Shown here: positions 22,736-33,763 of the stretch, one piece after another
Position numbering within the stretch: the stretch's first letter is position 1
How the letters are laid out: each line of letters begins with the position of its first letter
DNA from: Neurospora intermedia
Lineage: Eukaryota > Ascomycota > Sordariomycetes > Sordariales > Sordariaceae
Direction: 5' to 3'
Length of the DNA stretch: 64,000 bases
Assembly: GCA_037102815.1 (NCBI GenBank)
Contig: BTPP01000006.1
Span: 1,116,001-1,180,000, forward strand
Program-made: the position numbers and the translations under genes
The notes under the pieces: model-generated
Told to the model about the DNA's origin: nothing
The model's database searches: none
Seen by the model: only the letters and a program-made list of their open reading frames with translations

Positions 22736-24963
22736 CTACTGCATCTTGTCATATGTAGCCATCAACGAACCTAGCGCATGTGTTAGCCCGGCCAGTCAAA
22801 TAAAAGCCCAATAATCAAAAGGAGTAACTTACCGATAAAGGTCGTGACCAAGCGGCTGCGCACCTGGCAGATATCCTCTGGCACCAGCCAAATAGTGGCA
22901 CCCATCTTTCTGGCAATGCTGATACTGAGCTTGGCATTGAGGTAAGCATCTTCATCAGTCTTGCCGGGAGTAACCAAGTCGTAATCGACATAGTTGCTCT
23001 GCATGCCGTTAAGCACATCCAACAAGAAAATACCCGAGCCAATGACAGGGTCCTTGAACGAGCGGATGCTCGAGTTGCGGCCGCCCTTGCGGCTCATCTC
23101 GTTGGCCCATCTGACCATTTCCGCATCCGTAATCTCGCGCTTGCCGAGGCGTTGGGCTAGACCGTGCAGGGTAAGGGTAATGTCCTTGCGCATCAGCTGC
23201 CAGACGAGACCCAGGGTCAAGGTGCGCTGACCATCCGTGATATCGGCACCCTGGATACCAACTAGGGAAAACCCGTTCTGCTTGCCCAGCTCGATCGCGT
23301 AATTGGTGTTCTCGACGGCCTTGAAGCGCAGCATCTCACCGCCATGCGCGGGAGCCTTGTTGACGTGGCGCCAGTTGACGGAACCCTTGATAACCTTGTC
23401 ATATGCTTGTAGAAGGACGGTACCATCGCGGAGGTCGTCGAAGAAGGACTGAACTGCGGGGTTGACGTCCAAGCTGTTGAGCCACAGAGTGAACACACGG
23501 GCCTCACGCTCGCCTTCAGCGTCAAAGTCCTCGACCTCAAGCTTCTCCTCTTCAGTGATGGGGTCAAGCGCGGGGTGTGTGTTGAAGAGGTTGGCAACGA
23601 AAGCGAGGTTGAGCTTGGGGTTACCGGCCACGAGGGAAGAGGGAGAGAGGAACTTGCGGCAACCGAGCTTGTCGGCGTTCTGAAGAACCTCCTCAGCCCG
23701 CTGATGAAGGTCGCGCGTTTGCAGAGGCGCCCTCGTGCAGCCGTACTCGGAACCGATCTGAGCGAGGAGGACGGTGTAGTTCTCGGCATCCTTGACGTCA
23801 GAGGAGAAGTTGGCTACCCTCCTGGGCCAGTTGGCAGCCTTGAGATGGTAGTTGAACCAGCGCAGGAGAATCTGCTCAGGAGGGAGTCTGAGGAACTGCT
23901 CGAGGGTCTCATCCTCCTCGAGAAGGCGGTAGAGCTCGGGGTGAAGCTTGATATCGATCTTGCTGAGCAAGCCCCTACGGATGATCTGCCAAATAAGACC
24001 CAGGATAAGATGCTCCCTGACCTCAATGATATCCGAGCTCCCAATGTTGACGACGGAGCAGCCAATACCCTTTGCCGACTCGATAACAATGTTGTTGTTT
24101 TCTGTCATCTGGAACGCGTTGAGGGTCTTGGTCTTCTTGCCGGGCATGTTCAGTACACGCTCATCGATGGTATCGGGAACGCTGTCGTTGATGAGCTTGG
24201 CCAAAACCAAACCATCCTTGCACTCGTCGAACATCTCGAAGGTGTCGGTCGGGAAAGGCAGGCGGCTGCCGATGTCGCGGTCGCCCGCAAGAACAGCGTT
24301 GATGTGGCGCGTGAATTCGGTACGTTCATCTTCGTTGATGGTGTGGGTGATGTTAGCGTTCGAGCCTTGAACGAAGATCTTGCCGCTGCCACCGACGGAG
24401 GGCTTCGATGCGTGGCTAGGAGTAGCGCCTCCCGTCCGCTGGGCGATGACCGAAGCGGGAGTTGACGGAGCAGCAGGGGCGCTGCCGGGACCTTCGCGGA
24501 GCTTCGCGACGAGCTACAGGGTGGAAATTGTCAGCCAGATCTTTTGATGAATGGTAGTATATGGAATGCGACCTGGGTGGCTTTCAAGAAGTGAGATGTA
24601 TGTGGTGGTGCTGCGACCCCTCTCCACTGTTGTTGGGAGGAAGGCTTCGACTTACCCCAACGTAGTCTTCGAGTTCTACACGGCGCGAGGCATCGAGGCC
24701 GACTTCTTTGAGGGCCGCGCGGACGGCATCGTAGGGCTGGCGCTCGCTGGCCTGGGTGGCCTTGATGGCAGTAGTCTCGTCAATGTACCCCTTGTCGTCT
24801 ACGTCGAGCTTGCGGAAGGCATCGGCCAATCCGAAGATGTCGCTCTGCTGTAGTTGAGGGAATTTCCTAGTTCCATTAGCTGTGTTCTGCTGTTGCCCAT
24901 GTCGTCCTTGGCTTTGGAAGGCTCGTCTTCGTCTTCTTACCTCTGGATCTTGAGGACATTCAT
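22736..24963 (-). CDS. sac6: Fimbrin / plastin, actin-bundling protein (Sac6 type)
   Basis: Actin filament cross-linker of patches, endocytic collars and septation rings, 649 aa (yeast Sac6 is about 640). Exons on the minus strand are 24963-24941, 24866-24656, 24513-22833 and 22770-22736. The N-terminus has a degenerate EF-hand region (DAFRKLDVDDKGYIDE). Four calponin-homology domains follow as two actin-binding units. CH1 is at about 130-245 (VFDECKDGLVLAKLIND-like, ending HLILGLIWQIIRRGL). CH2 is at about 275-380 (LLRWFNYHLKAANW). CH3 holds VFTLWLNSLDVNP and LTLGLVWQLMRKD. CH4 holds MVRWANEMSRKGG and IWLVPEDICQVRSRLV. The protein ends SLMATYDKMQ. The splices rebuild MNVLKIQRKFPQLQQSDIF and join the EF-hand part to LVAKLREGPG. 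From memory, unverified, the N. crassa orthologue is the gene called fim. Confidence 0.95.
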
Positions 24964-26044
24964 GGTTGCGGATGGTGGTGCTGAAAAGGGGTCGGTCGGG
25001 GAACCACTCGTCTTAGTGATGAATGGCGCTCGCAAAGTGATCCGGCGGGAACCGTGGAAAAGAGATCGCCCCTCTATTAACAAAAGTAATGAAGACGCCC
25101 AATGCGGTCGTCGTTTATTAGATTATTTTCCTAATGGGTGTAGTGTAGGCGGTGCTGGGCTGGGTGATGAAGATGACTGGATTGGATCTATGCTCTGGCG
25201 GAAAAGCGGAGTTGGATGTTAGGTATTTATTTGTACGAGTCCTGGTTCCTGCTGCTAATGATGGATGAAGTGCCTTATTCCTGCTCCCGTTTCATGCGTC
25301 GCCGGCCGAAGATGGGAAGCGAAGCTCAAAAGAGCATGGCCATTACAGGCGGGCGTCAAGGTACGGCTGGCGGGGGCGGGGACGCCATTCATCGCAATCC
25401 CCGAGACAAGCGGAGCACTAACACAGCAGGTCCCAGAAGCAGTCTGATGTAATCGCCCAGCTTCGTAACGCCGTCGCGGCCCAATCAGCCATCCTTCAGG
25501 CAGCCAGCCCGGCGACAACCCTGCCCCTGGTGGCCTGCCTGGCTTTTTCCACTTGCATGGGAACCCACCGTGAACCACCGCCAGGCTTCCATTCCGTTTG
25601 GGTTAGGACGGGAGTTCTGTTAAGCATGGACTTGTGCTAGTCTCGCAATGATACCTCGGCTCCACATACGACTGGGTCAGTCATTGTGACCCCCCTGAGC
25701 GTCAGGACCCTCGCTGTACCTCACTAACAGCAAGTAGAGAATTTTACGTCCCTTTGATTCCATTCGCATCGTCGGGATAACCTCACATCTGTCTAAGCCA
25801 CAACGACCCCAAACATTTTTCAGCAAATCATTGAGGTTGTGCAAGAATTTCCAACTTGGGATTACGACGCCTCTATACGCGCGTTGTTTCAACCAAGTAA
25901 GAAACACAAAGTCACTACTTCACTTTTTATCAAAGGTAAGTCACCGCACCAATATCTCATACTACCCACTGTGCCTCATCCATCCATCCAGTGATCACTG
26001 AACTAATCCTCTACCAGATACTGCCACCAAGCCCACGTCACAAA
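24964..26044. promoter_or_regulatory. Divergent intergenic region (fimbrin / RING-ankyrin gene)
   Basis: Region between two divergent starts. I see no gene. On the right side, a probable 5'-leader intron runs from a GTAAGT donor at 25936 to an acceptor ending at 26017, with an ACTAATC-type branch site just upstream. This places the likely start codon of the right gene at 26045 rather than at the in-frame ATG at 25991, which would lie inside the intron. Confidence 0.55.
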
Positions 26045-26935
26045 ATGTCCCTCTGCAAAGCCTGCTCAGAACCTCTCTACCTCGAAGTCGACCCCGACTA
26101 CGATCTAGACCAGGACTCCAACGCCTCAGACGATGGAATGGACCAGGATCATGACAACGGCGGCCCCTCCTCCTCCTCCGCTCACCCCCAACAAATCCCC
26201 GATGACCTCCTCCTTCCCTGCAACTGCCACTACCACTGGCAATGCCTAATGGACCTCTCCTCCTCCGTGGCCCTCTCTCTCCGCTGTCCCTCTTGCAACA
26301 CCTACCTACCCACCAATTCTTCCTCTTCCTCCTCCTCCTCGGGGTTCGCAGGGTCATCGAACCCGGTGCCCGTGAGCGCGACCAACCCCGTCCTCCCCAC
26401 CTCCCAAGGCCTCGCCATCCTCACCCAATACCACAACGAAGGCGGCGTCCAGTCCTCCCTCGACATCCTCCCTGCCCTCACTGAAGAAGCCTACCTCTCT
26501 TCCAACCCTTCGGCGCGCCCTGCACGCGCTATGCACACCATGGCTGCCGAAGGCGACTTTGCGGGTATCATTGAGCTCCTAACGGACGTGGCGGCTTCGG
26601 AAGATGAGGAAACCACCATCACACCCAGCCAACTGCTCACCTTCCGCGACCCGCTGAACGAGGGCAAGACGGCGTTGCATCTCGCTGTGGAGAATGGGAG
26701 GGAAGAAGTGTTTTGGTTGTTGCTTTGGCTGGGCAGTGGATTGCCGACCGAGGTGTTCCCGGCTGAGGTGGTGGAGGTTGCCAATGGGGTTGGGGTGGGC
26801 GAGAGGAGAGCGGAGGTGGGTGCGGAGGAGGATGTGAGGTGGGTTAGGGATGAGAGGGGACGGAGTGTCAAGGAGGTCTGTGGGGAGGCTGGGGGACGGT
26901 GGGCGGAGATGGCGGTTGGGGGGTTGTTTGATTAA
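26045..26935 (+). CDS. RING-like zinc finger plus ankyrin-repeat protein, function unknown
   Basis: An intronless frame of 296 aa with the start context CACAAAATGTCC. Residues 4-7 (CKAC) and later CNCHYHWQC and CPSC form a RING-like zinc-binding set, interrupted by an acidic, D/S-rich insert of about 45 residues. A low-complexity serine run follows, then a helical region. One clear ankyrin repeat reads KTALHLAVENGREEVFWLLLWLG; a weaker unit precedes it (AMHTMAAEGDFAGIIELL). The combination suggests a ubiquitin-ligase-like or adaptor role, but I do not recognise a named family. The spacing of the RING cysteines is unusual, so E3 activity is only a possibility. A poly(A) signal AATAAA is at 27085-27090. 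Confidence 0.8.
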   Translation: MSLCKACSEPLYLEVDPDYDLDQDSNASDDGMDQDHDNGGPSSSSAHPQQIPDDLLLPCNCHYHWQCLMDLSSSVALSLRCPSCNTYLPTNSSSSSSSSGFAGSSNPVPVSATNPVLPTSQGLAILTQYHNEGGVQSSLDILPALTEEAYLSSNPSARPARAMHTMAAEGDFAGIIELLTDVAASEDEETTITPSQLLTFRDPLNEGKTALHLAVENGREEVFWLLLWLGSGLPTEVFPAEVVEVANGVGVGERRAEVGAEEDVRWVRDERGRSVKEVCGEAGGRWAEMAVGGLFD

Positions 26936-27459
26936 GGAAGAAGGGTGCGGTAGGGGAGAGAGAGAAAAGAGGAAGCGACGTTATGAAGGGTTTGGATGGG
27001 GATTTTTTTCTCTGCGTTGTGTATCGAAAAGGGGTCTACGGTCAAGATAAAAGTTTGGGTGAAGGTAAAAAAGGGGCTTATAGAAATAAAGAGCAGCCTC
27101 AGTTATGAATCAACAAGTCATTCCACGTTATCATGTCCGACCTGATCTGTTTGAATTTGATATGAATCGTGATGTGATTTCGTAAACCGCCTACCTAGTG
27201 ATGTCTGTGTATGCCCTACAGAAAGAATCCGGAACTATGCACGTAATCGTACTCTTAGTCGTCATGCCATACCATACCATCGACTAATTGAACTCCATTA
27301 ACACCGAGTCCTGGACCGCCAGCTAGACGCTAGAAATGCTTTCCCTCCCAAATGCCATATGCACACTATGTAGCTAAACAACCCCATGATGAGCCCATGA
27401 AACTTATCCCTTCGCTTCAAAGACACAATGAACGATGGGCGGGTCTTCAACCAACCAGA
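26936..27459. other. Convergent 3' region
   Basis: Lies between two convergent stops. It contains an AATAAA at 27085-27090 on the plus strand, about 150 nt after the RING-ankyrin stop. I see nothing else. Confidence 0.5.
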
Positions 27460-29769
27460 TTAATGCAAAAAGCTAGCATTAACTCCCCTACGATCCTTCT
27501 TGAGTGGGCTGAACTTATCCACTTTCCCAAAAGGATTCTTACTCCCTCCAGCAATATGCACCTTGCCCACCATGGTCTTTCCAAGAGGGGCAACCACCCT
27601 CTTCGCTGTCGCCTTCCCTGTGACTGCGGCTGCCACTTTGCCTTTCCCAGGAAGGATGCTGGTGTCAACTCGTTCGCCTTCATCGTCGTTATCGAAGAGC
27701 GTAGTCTTGCTGGTATTACCGAGCAGTTTACGTTTCTTCTTCTTTTGAAGCGGTGCTGCTTGTTGAGAGGTCGTGGGCTGCTGCTCGGACTCGGATGTGG
27801 GTGCTGACGAGGGCTTGGTTTTGGGCTTGAGTTCGGGTTTCTTGGGGGCCGGTTTGCTGGTTTCTGGCTGCGGCTGCGTCGAAGATTCGCCGTTTTCTTC
27901 TGTTGGCTTGTCTGACACAGCTTCCGCAGCGCGTGGTACTTTGTTGATCTTGAGTTTCGGTACCTTGATAGGGCCCTTCTTTGACGCTACCGAAGCTGCG
28001 AGCGGTTTGAGGGCCTTGACCTTGCCACGGCCCTTCTTCGCCTTTTCCTCGGGTTTGCCATTGTTCTCCTCCCCTGCCTCGGCTTCCAGAGCACCGCCGC
28101 CGGCCTTCTCTATCTGCCCAGTAACCTTTACCTCGGTTGGTGTATTTCCTGTTGGGCGAAGATGTGCTAGGACGGAGTCGTCGCCAAGCTCCATAAGGGA
28201 ATCCTCCGCTGGCGCGGGCGTAGGCTTTGGCGCAGCTTCGCTCTCAGCCGCGCCCTCACCCGGTGCCGGCGCATCCTCGTTGGTTGTTCCATCTGGGTTC
28301 AGCGTCTTGTTGAGGAAAGGCGTGATGGAAAATGTGGACTTTTGGACCATGTCCGATGGGTCGAATCCCCTCTTCTTAAGAGGACGCTTCGGTCTGTCGG
28401 CTGCGCCCGGTGTACCAAGGGCCGTTTCCTCCAGCAACACCTCATCCGCACGTCTCTTCTTGCCTGCAACCTTGGCTGCCGCCTTCTTAGTCGGTATCGT
28501 GGTTGTCGTTACCAGCGCCGCTTTTGCTGCCTTCTCTCGGGCCTTTTCCAGATCGGCTTTGGACTTTTTGAGTTCCTCCTTGGCCTCATGCAGTTTGGTC
28601 CTGAACTTATCCAGCTTTTCGTCCGTCGCTGCTTGTCGTACTTCGGCCTCGGTGATCGCTTGCTGATTCTCTTTTTGTAGCCTCTCCTTATCCTTCTTTT
28701 CCTCTGCCAAAGCCTGCTTCAACTCGTCGATCTGTTGCTGTAATGCCGCGAGCTCGTCCTCCGATGCGGATGCCTTGTTCTCCTGGTTTTTAGCCTTGCG
28801 TTGAGCTGCCCGCTTTTCAGCTGCCAATGCCTTTTCTGTTTCGGAAAGCTTCTCTCTAAGCTGATCGAGCTCCTCCTCCATCTCCGTAGTCTTCTCCACT
28901 TGAGCCCTGGTCGCTTGTTCCATCTTGGACTTTTCCGAAGCAAACTTCTTTTCCGCCATCGCTAGTTGTTCTCGAAGAGCCTTGACCTGTTGTTGTGAAT
29001 CGCCACTCCTTTGTGCTGACTTTCTCTCCTTGTCGAGTTCCTTTTCAAGTTCGCGGACCTGTTTTCGGAGTTCCTCTTCTTCCTTGGTATATCGCTCCTG
29101 TTTTTGAGCCGCCTTTTCCGCAGCGCGCTTCTCATTGGCGAGTTCGACTTCCAGAGTGTTTAGTTGGCGTTCTAGTGCCAACTTTTCGGCAAGGACATCT
29201 TTTTGGTGCGACAATTGGGATTTCAGGTGCTCGATCTCGGGCTTGAGGACGGCGACTTCGCGTGTTAGGGCAAGTTTCTCGGATAGGATCTTTGCGGAAT
29301 CCTGTGATACTGTGCTGAAAGCTGCGATTTCCTCCTATGGCATGGTGTCAGCATTGGCCCGACTTTTCCGCGCTAGCATTCATGCACACCGCCCTACCTT
29401 AAGGTGAGCGATCTCGCGCATTTGGGCCTGGATCTGCTTCTCCTGCCGGGCGCATTGTTGCTGAATGGACTCTATTAGGTGGCGAGCGTCATCGGCTCGC
29501 TGTATGAGAATCTTGATGCGATTGTCCCTGTGCGCAACCTGGTCTTTTAGCGACGAGTTATCATCGCGAAGTACCATGCTGCGCAGCTTCATCCGGCGCC
29601 CGTCTTCCTCCCTGACCAACAGGTCTGTCTGATGGACAGCCTGTTTGTACCGCATCTCCAGCTCAAACATCCTCTCTGTTTTCTGCATCGCGACAGGTGG
29701 TCAGCCAACGAACGGAGTGCGCGGGCCGAGCGTCGAGGGTGGACGAGAATTGACCTGTTCTGGATCCAT
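27460..29769 (-). CDS. Long coiled-coil protein with basic low-complexity C-terminal half, probably nuclear; family not recognised
   Basis: Predicted 724 aa. Exons on the minus strand are 29769-29755, 29682-29398 and 29334-27460. The first donor (GTCAAT) is weak, but a GGCTGAC branch site precedes its acceptor, and the ATG at 29688 is the fallback start. Residues 1-330 or so are almost continuous heptad coiled coil rich in E, K, Q, R and A, with an N-terminal block MFELEMRYKQAVHQTDLLV. A bipartite basic motif GKKRRADEV and the stretch RPKRPLKKRGFDPSD suggest nuclear import. Beyond these lie short conserved-looking islands in disordered sequence: FSITPFLNKTLNPDG, KRKLLGNTSKTTLFDND, and the C-terminal NPFGKVDKFSPLKKDRRGV followed by NASFLH. 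The layout resembles structural proteins of the spindle pole or chromatin, but that is only inference. Confidence 0.8.
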
Positions 29770-30548
29770 GTTTGCACATGGCGACACGCGTGTGGCAGGC
29801 ATAGAAATGCAGACGCGCGCAATGATTACTGCAATAGAATGATGTGTAAAGCCAAGCGCAATGTGATGTTGACGGTCGCCGTTCTGTAATTGGAAACTTG
29901 TAGACTTTGATGTCGTGCTTTGGTATGAATTCGGGGTTGATGGTGGTGGTGGTAATGGTGTGGTTGTTGGTTGAGTTGATATCGAAAATGACTAAAGTCC
30001 AAGAGGACGAGAGCAACCAAACAACGGTCAGCTTGCCCGCCAAACCTTGAAGTAAACAATGTTCCGGAAGAGGGATAGTGGCCCTATTGGTACCTCTACG
30101 GCCCCACTGAAGAAATGGGGTGGAAGAATGGAGCCAGACAGGACCCTTGCCGTTGCCAGCCGGCAGCATGAGCTCCGCAGGTGTGAGAGGTACCAGGGGG
30201 TAGGTAGGTAGGTAGGTAGAGGTACGTACCGGGACGCGCATGTCATTCAATTGAGGACACCTTGGACACCTCGATGCGTGTGTTTGGGAGCTGCCCGCCT
30301 GTCCATGCTGCAGTGCTGTCTGTCCAGTGAGCTGTATCCACTGTATCCCGTCAGCTAGCTGTACTAACTACCTGTGGGTTCGCCAAGCTTAATCTCAAGC
30401 GACAACCATCACCACCATCACCCAACCTCGACGACGCCGACGGACGACAACAAGGCCACATCGAGATACCTAATTAGAAGCAATTGGCCGGTCACAATTG
30501 CGTACGACAGCACTCGTCTGCTCTGGTTAAAAGACAAAGCTCGACAAG
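29770..30548. promoter_or_regulatory. Divergent intergenic region (coiled-coil gene / OST3)
   Basis: This region serves two divergent starts. I see no gene. It contains a short GGTA/TAGG tandem repeat at 30199-30219 and a GT-rich block near 29935-29970. The ORF at 29663-30250 overlaps the start of the coiled-coil gene and has no domain. Confidence 0.5.
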
Positions 30549-31663
30549 ATGCGCTGGCTGCCCGCCTTTCTGTCGGCGTCGCTATTCGCGGCCGGATCGT
30601 TTGCTGCTAGGAAGTCCTCCGAGGAACGATTCGCGGAATTCCACGCCAAACAGACATCCCACGCTCCCATCAAGCTCAAAGATTCCTCCTTCAAGTCTCT
30701 CACCGCCCCTCCTCGCGATTACAGCGTTGCTGTTGTCCTGACAGCCCTCGATCCCCGCTACGGCTGCCAACTCTGCCGCGAATTCCAGCCTGAGTGGGAG
30801 CTGCTCTCCAAGAGCTGGGTCAAGGGCGACAAGTCTGGCGAGTCGCGTGTTATTTTTGGTTCTTTGGATTTCAGCGAAGGCAGAGAGACCTTTATGGGTG
30901 TATGTGTTCAAGTCCACACTCGTTTACTGACCAGAAAGCTAACAACTTGTAATAGTTCGGCCTCCAAACTGCTCCCGTCCTCTTCTTCTTCCCTCCCACT
31001 ATCGGTCCCCACGCTGCTGCTAGCCCCGAGCCCATCCGCTATGACTTCACCAATGGACCCGTTCCCGCCGAAGTAGTGCACTCTTGGCTTGTCCGCCACC
31101 TTGATGGCCGCCCTCATCCTCCCGTCAAGCGCCCTGTCGACTACCTCAAGTGGGCTGTGAGCTTCACCATGATTACTGGTAGCTTGACTGGCGTCTACGT
31201 CGCCTGGCCTTACGTCGTGCCCGTGATCCAGAACCGCAATGTCTGGGCTGCCTTCACTTTGATTGCTATCCTGCTGTTCACCAGTGGCCACATGTACAAC
31301 CAGATTCGCAAGGTCCCCTATGTTGCCAACAACCCGCGCGGTGGTGTGAGCTACTTCGCTGCTGGCTTTCAGAACCAATACGGCTTGGAGACACAAATTA
31401 TTGCTGCTTTGTGTAAGTTCTTGTGAGCTCTCTATACGTTTGCCTCTTCGAAATTGCTGACTTTGGGTGATCTATCAGACGGTATTCTCTCCTTTGCGGT
31501 CATCTCCTTGGCCGTCAAGGTGCCCAGGATTGCCGACCCCAAGTCCCAGACTATCGCAGTCTGGGCTTGGAGCGGCGTGCTCTTGGTTGTGTACAGCTTC
31601 CTCCTGAGCATCTTCCGTCTCAAGAACGCTGGCTACCCATTTTACCTGCCACCGTTTATGTAA
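30549..31663 (+). CDS. ost3: Oligosaccharyltransferase subunit OST3/OST6
   Basis: ER-membrane subunit of the N-glycosylation enzyme, with a lumenal thioredoxin-like domain that holds substrate cysteines. Exons are 30549-30899, 30956-31412 and 31479-31663, giving 330 aa. A signal peptide (about residues 1-20) is followed by the thioredoxin fold with the redox pair C73-Q-L-C76 in YGCQLCREF. The cis-Pro segment is QTAPVLFFFPP. Four hydrophobic spans follow: one after KRPVDYLKWA, one in WAAFTLIAILLFTSGHMYNQIR, one in the splice-joined IIAALYGILSFAVISLAV, and the last in IAVWAWSGVLLVVYSFLLSIF. The protein ends NAGYPFYLPPFM. Length and topology fit the family. Both splices keep frame and restore conserved sequence. 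Confidence 0.95.
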
Positions 31664-33763
31664 GGCAGCGGCGAGTGATAAGGCAATATCAACGATCCAT
31701 CCTGCCAAGATCTTTATCGCCAGGCTTGCACACCAGATTGTCGAAAGCCAAGTACACATTTTTAGGCGGGTTTTGTTTCAACAGTCATGGTTAGTTGTAA
31801 AATAGAGCTGTTGCTTCTGAGAGAAATAGGAAAACAAAAGGAACAGAGCTACTCGAGTCAATTGAGAGCTTCACCAAAGCATTGACGCTGTTTCTGGAAA
31901 TTTCACAAAGCCCCTGTCGGATCCTGTGCCTGCTAGCGGGTTGAGAGATGCAACTGGCTGGAATATCTTGTTCTTTCTCGGGCCCACCGTCTCTCATATG
32001 TGACAATACGATCAACAGCCAAGTCTCACTACGTGCCTGAAACTCAGTCACCCCTTAACAGTCATCACGTAGTGCTTCAAGTAAGGGAAAAGTTGGGATG
32101 TGACAAAACAAAACAATATGCTGATCTGTCCAGTTCTTTTAGCCGAACCGGAGCGGGAGGAAGAGAGCAAGTATTATACTTTGGACGCAACGTACCCCAG
32201 CTTTCGAACTCGTAGATTCCGTCGCGCCTCACGACTGGCGACTATGCCGGCTAATAAGCCCCAGCTTAATGACCGGCACTTGAGACCCAATAGCGAATGG
32301 CAAGCAGCTTATCCCGTCTTCAGATCATGGGATTGCGGATCATCCATATCGAGGAGATTGATACAACAACTAACACTTGGCGACTTGACCAATTCGATCC
32401 GAGGACCCTTCGGTGGTCATCCAAGTGGCGTGGGAAAATTCTGGACTTGCTTATACCGAACCAGACCCAGCGAGTGTCTGGACCTTTTTTTCATACCACC
32501 TGCCATCTTACATCTTCAGGGTAAAACAGTAATTCTCGTCATCGCGAAGCCTAACACAACAATTCGAGTAATTTTGAACTATCTATATTTGAGAAATTGC
32601 GATAATATTAGCAGAGAACCGCCACTCATAACCATTATGCTACTCAATAGGGGGTGGCATTTCCCCAGACCATCAAGTTCGGCATTTATCAAAGAACCGT
32701 AGACAATTACCGATGGCAAGACCACGGTGTTTCTTCAAGAGGTAGGGTACAACTCTGATGTCACTTGAGCTTTTGCCCTCAAACGTTGGTCACATAGCTA
32801 TGCGTGTTGACCTAGTACCATAACACGACTTACAAGGCTTCTCCGTCTCCCACTCAACGCATGAATGAAGGGGCCTTTTAGTTCAAAGACATAGGCTCTC
32901 CAATACAGAAGTTTGAGATTTACAGAGTCTCAGGTGGTTCGCAATATCTACCTTTTCTCCGCAAATCCCAGAAAGGTTAGGTTGTGTGACTGCACTGGAG
33001 GGCTCTGCTTGCAAATTGTGCGAGATCATCAAGACACCCCAGACCAAGGGGCCACCATTCGAGGGAAACTTAACACCCACCATAAGACGTGCGTGAAGTA
33101 GACTACCTCTCCAGATTAGGTTTCCTTTTCCAGAATCGCCGCCGCCTCCTCCTTTATCCCAAGACACTCAACTTCCCCACACTTTCTCAGGAACCAATCG
33201 CCAATCCCATGCTGGGCCCGAGCAATGGCTCGACTGGGAAGGCAAGAGATTAAAATAAAGTGCTGTATGAACAATGGTGGGCATGGGACCTGAAAGATGT
33301 AGTTTCTTCCGTCTACTGAAGAGCTGTAAATGGTTGAAGCGATTCTCAAAACCATGCATAAGATGTACCCATGCGAATGTGTTTGGTCAAGATGGACTTC
33401 CTATAGTGACAACTCCGGAAGTTCCTGGCCGAGAAGCTATCGCGTGTGGCGGGCCTGTCTTCCTGATTGCCATGCTGTGTAATTGTTCATCTCGAACCGC
33501 TCTAAGGAGGACGGGAGGCGAGGCTAAATCAACATGATTAGGTAAAAGAACGATGCAGTGTAAGGGTGTATATGGCTTAACCTGGTTAACCAGAAGACAG
33601 ACAACCGGGACAGTATGCCGAACGACGAAGGGAACTCATCAGTATAAAGACCTCAAAGCACATTTCCGCTCCTAGTCCTGCCATTCCCGATTTCTTCATT
33701 ACTCCCCATCATCACACTCGAGCAGTTAGTCTCTGATTCGTATCTCTCATCCCCTATTTCACG
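31664..33763. other. Intergenic region between OST3 and the GH6 cellulase
   Basis: 2.1 kb with no supportable gene. The ORF at 32100-32702 (200 codons) is compositionally random. The last 250 bp carry promoter features of the GH6 gene (separate entry). The segment 32540-32640 is AT-rich. Confidence 0.5.
33522..33649 (+). promoter_or_regulatory. Probable GH6 promoter: GGCTAAA box, 12-bp palindrome, TATA box
   Basis: A GGCTAAA at 33522-33528 matches the GGNTAAA/GGCTAA type of site described for the fungal (hemi)cellulase regulator XlnR/XYR1. A perfect palindrome CTGGTTAACCAG is at 33582-33593. A TATA box (TATAAAG) at 33643-33649 lies about 120 bp before the start codon. Binding is inferred, not shown. 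Confidence 0.5.

Noticed and set aside
25991-26044. Upstream in-frame ATG of the RING-ankyrin gene
   Set aside because: It lies inside a probable 5'-leader intron (25936-26017), and the ATG at 26045 has the better start context and leads directly into the zinc ligands.
27773-28666. 297-codon plus-strand ORF
   Set aside because: Antisense shadow of the coiled-coil gene, whose sense frame is clearly protein-like.
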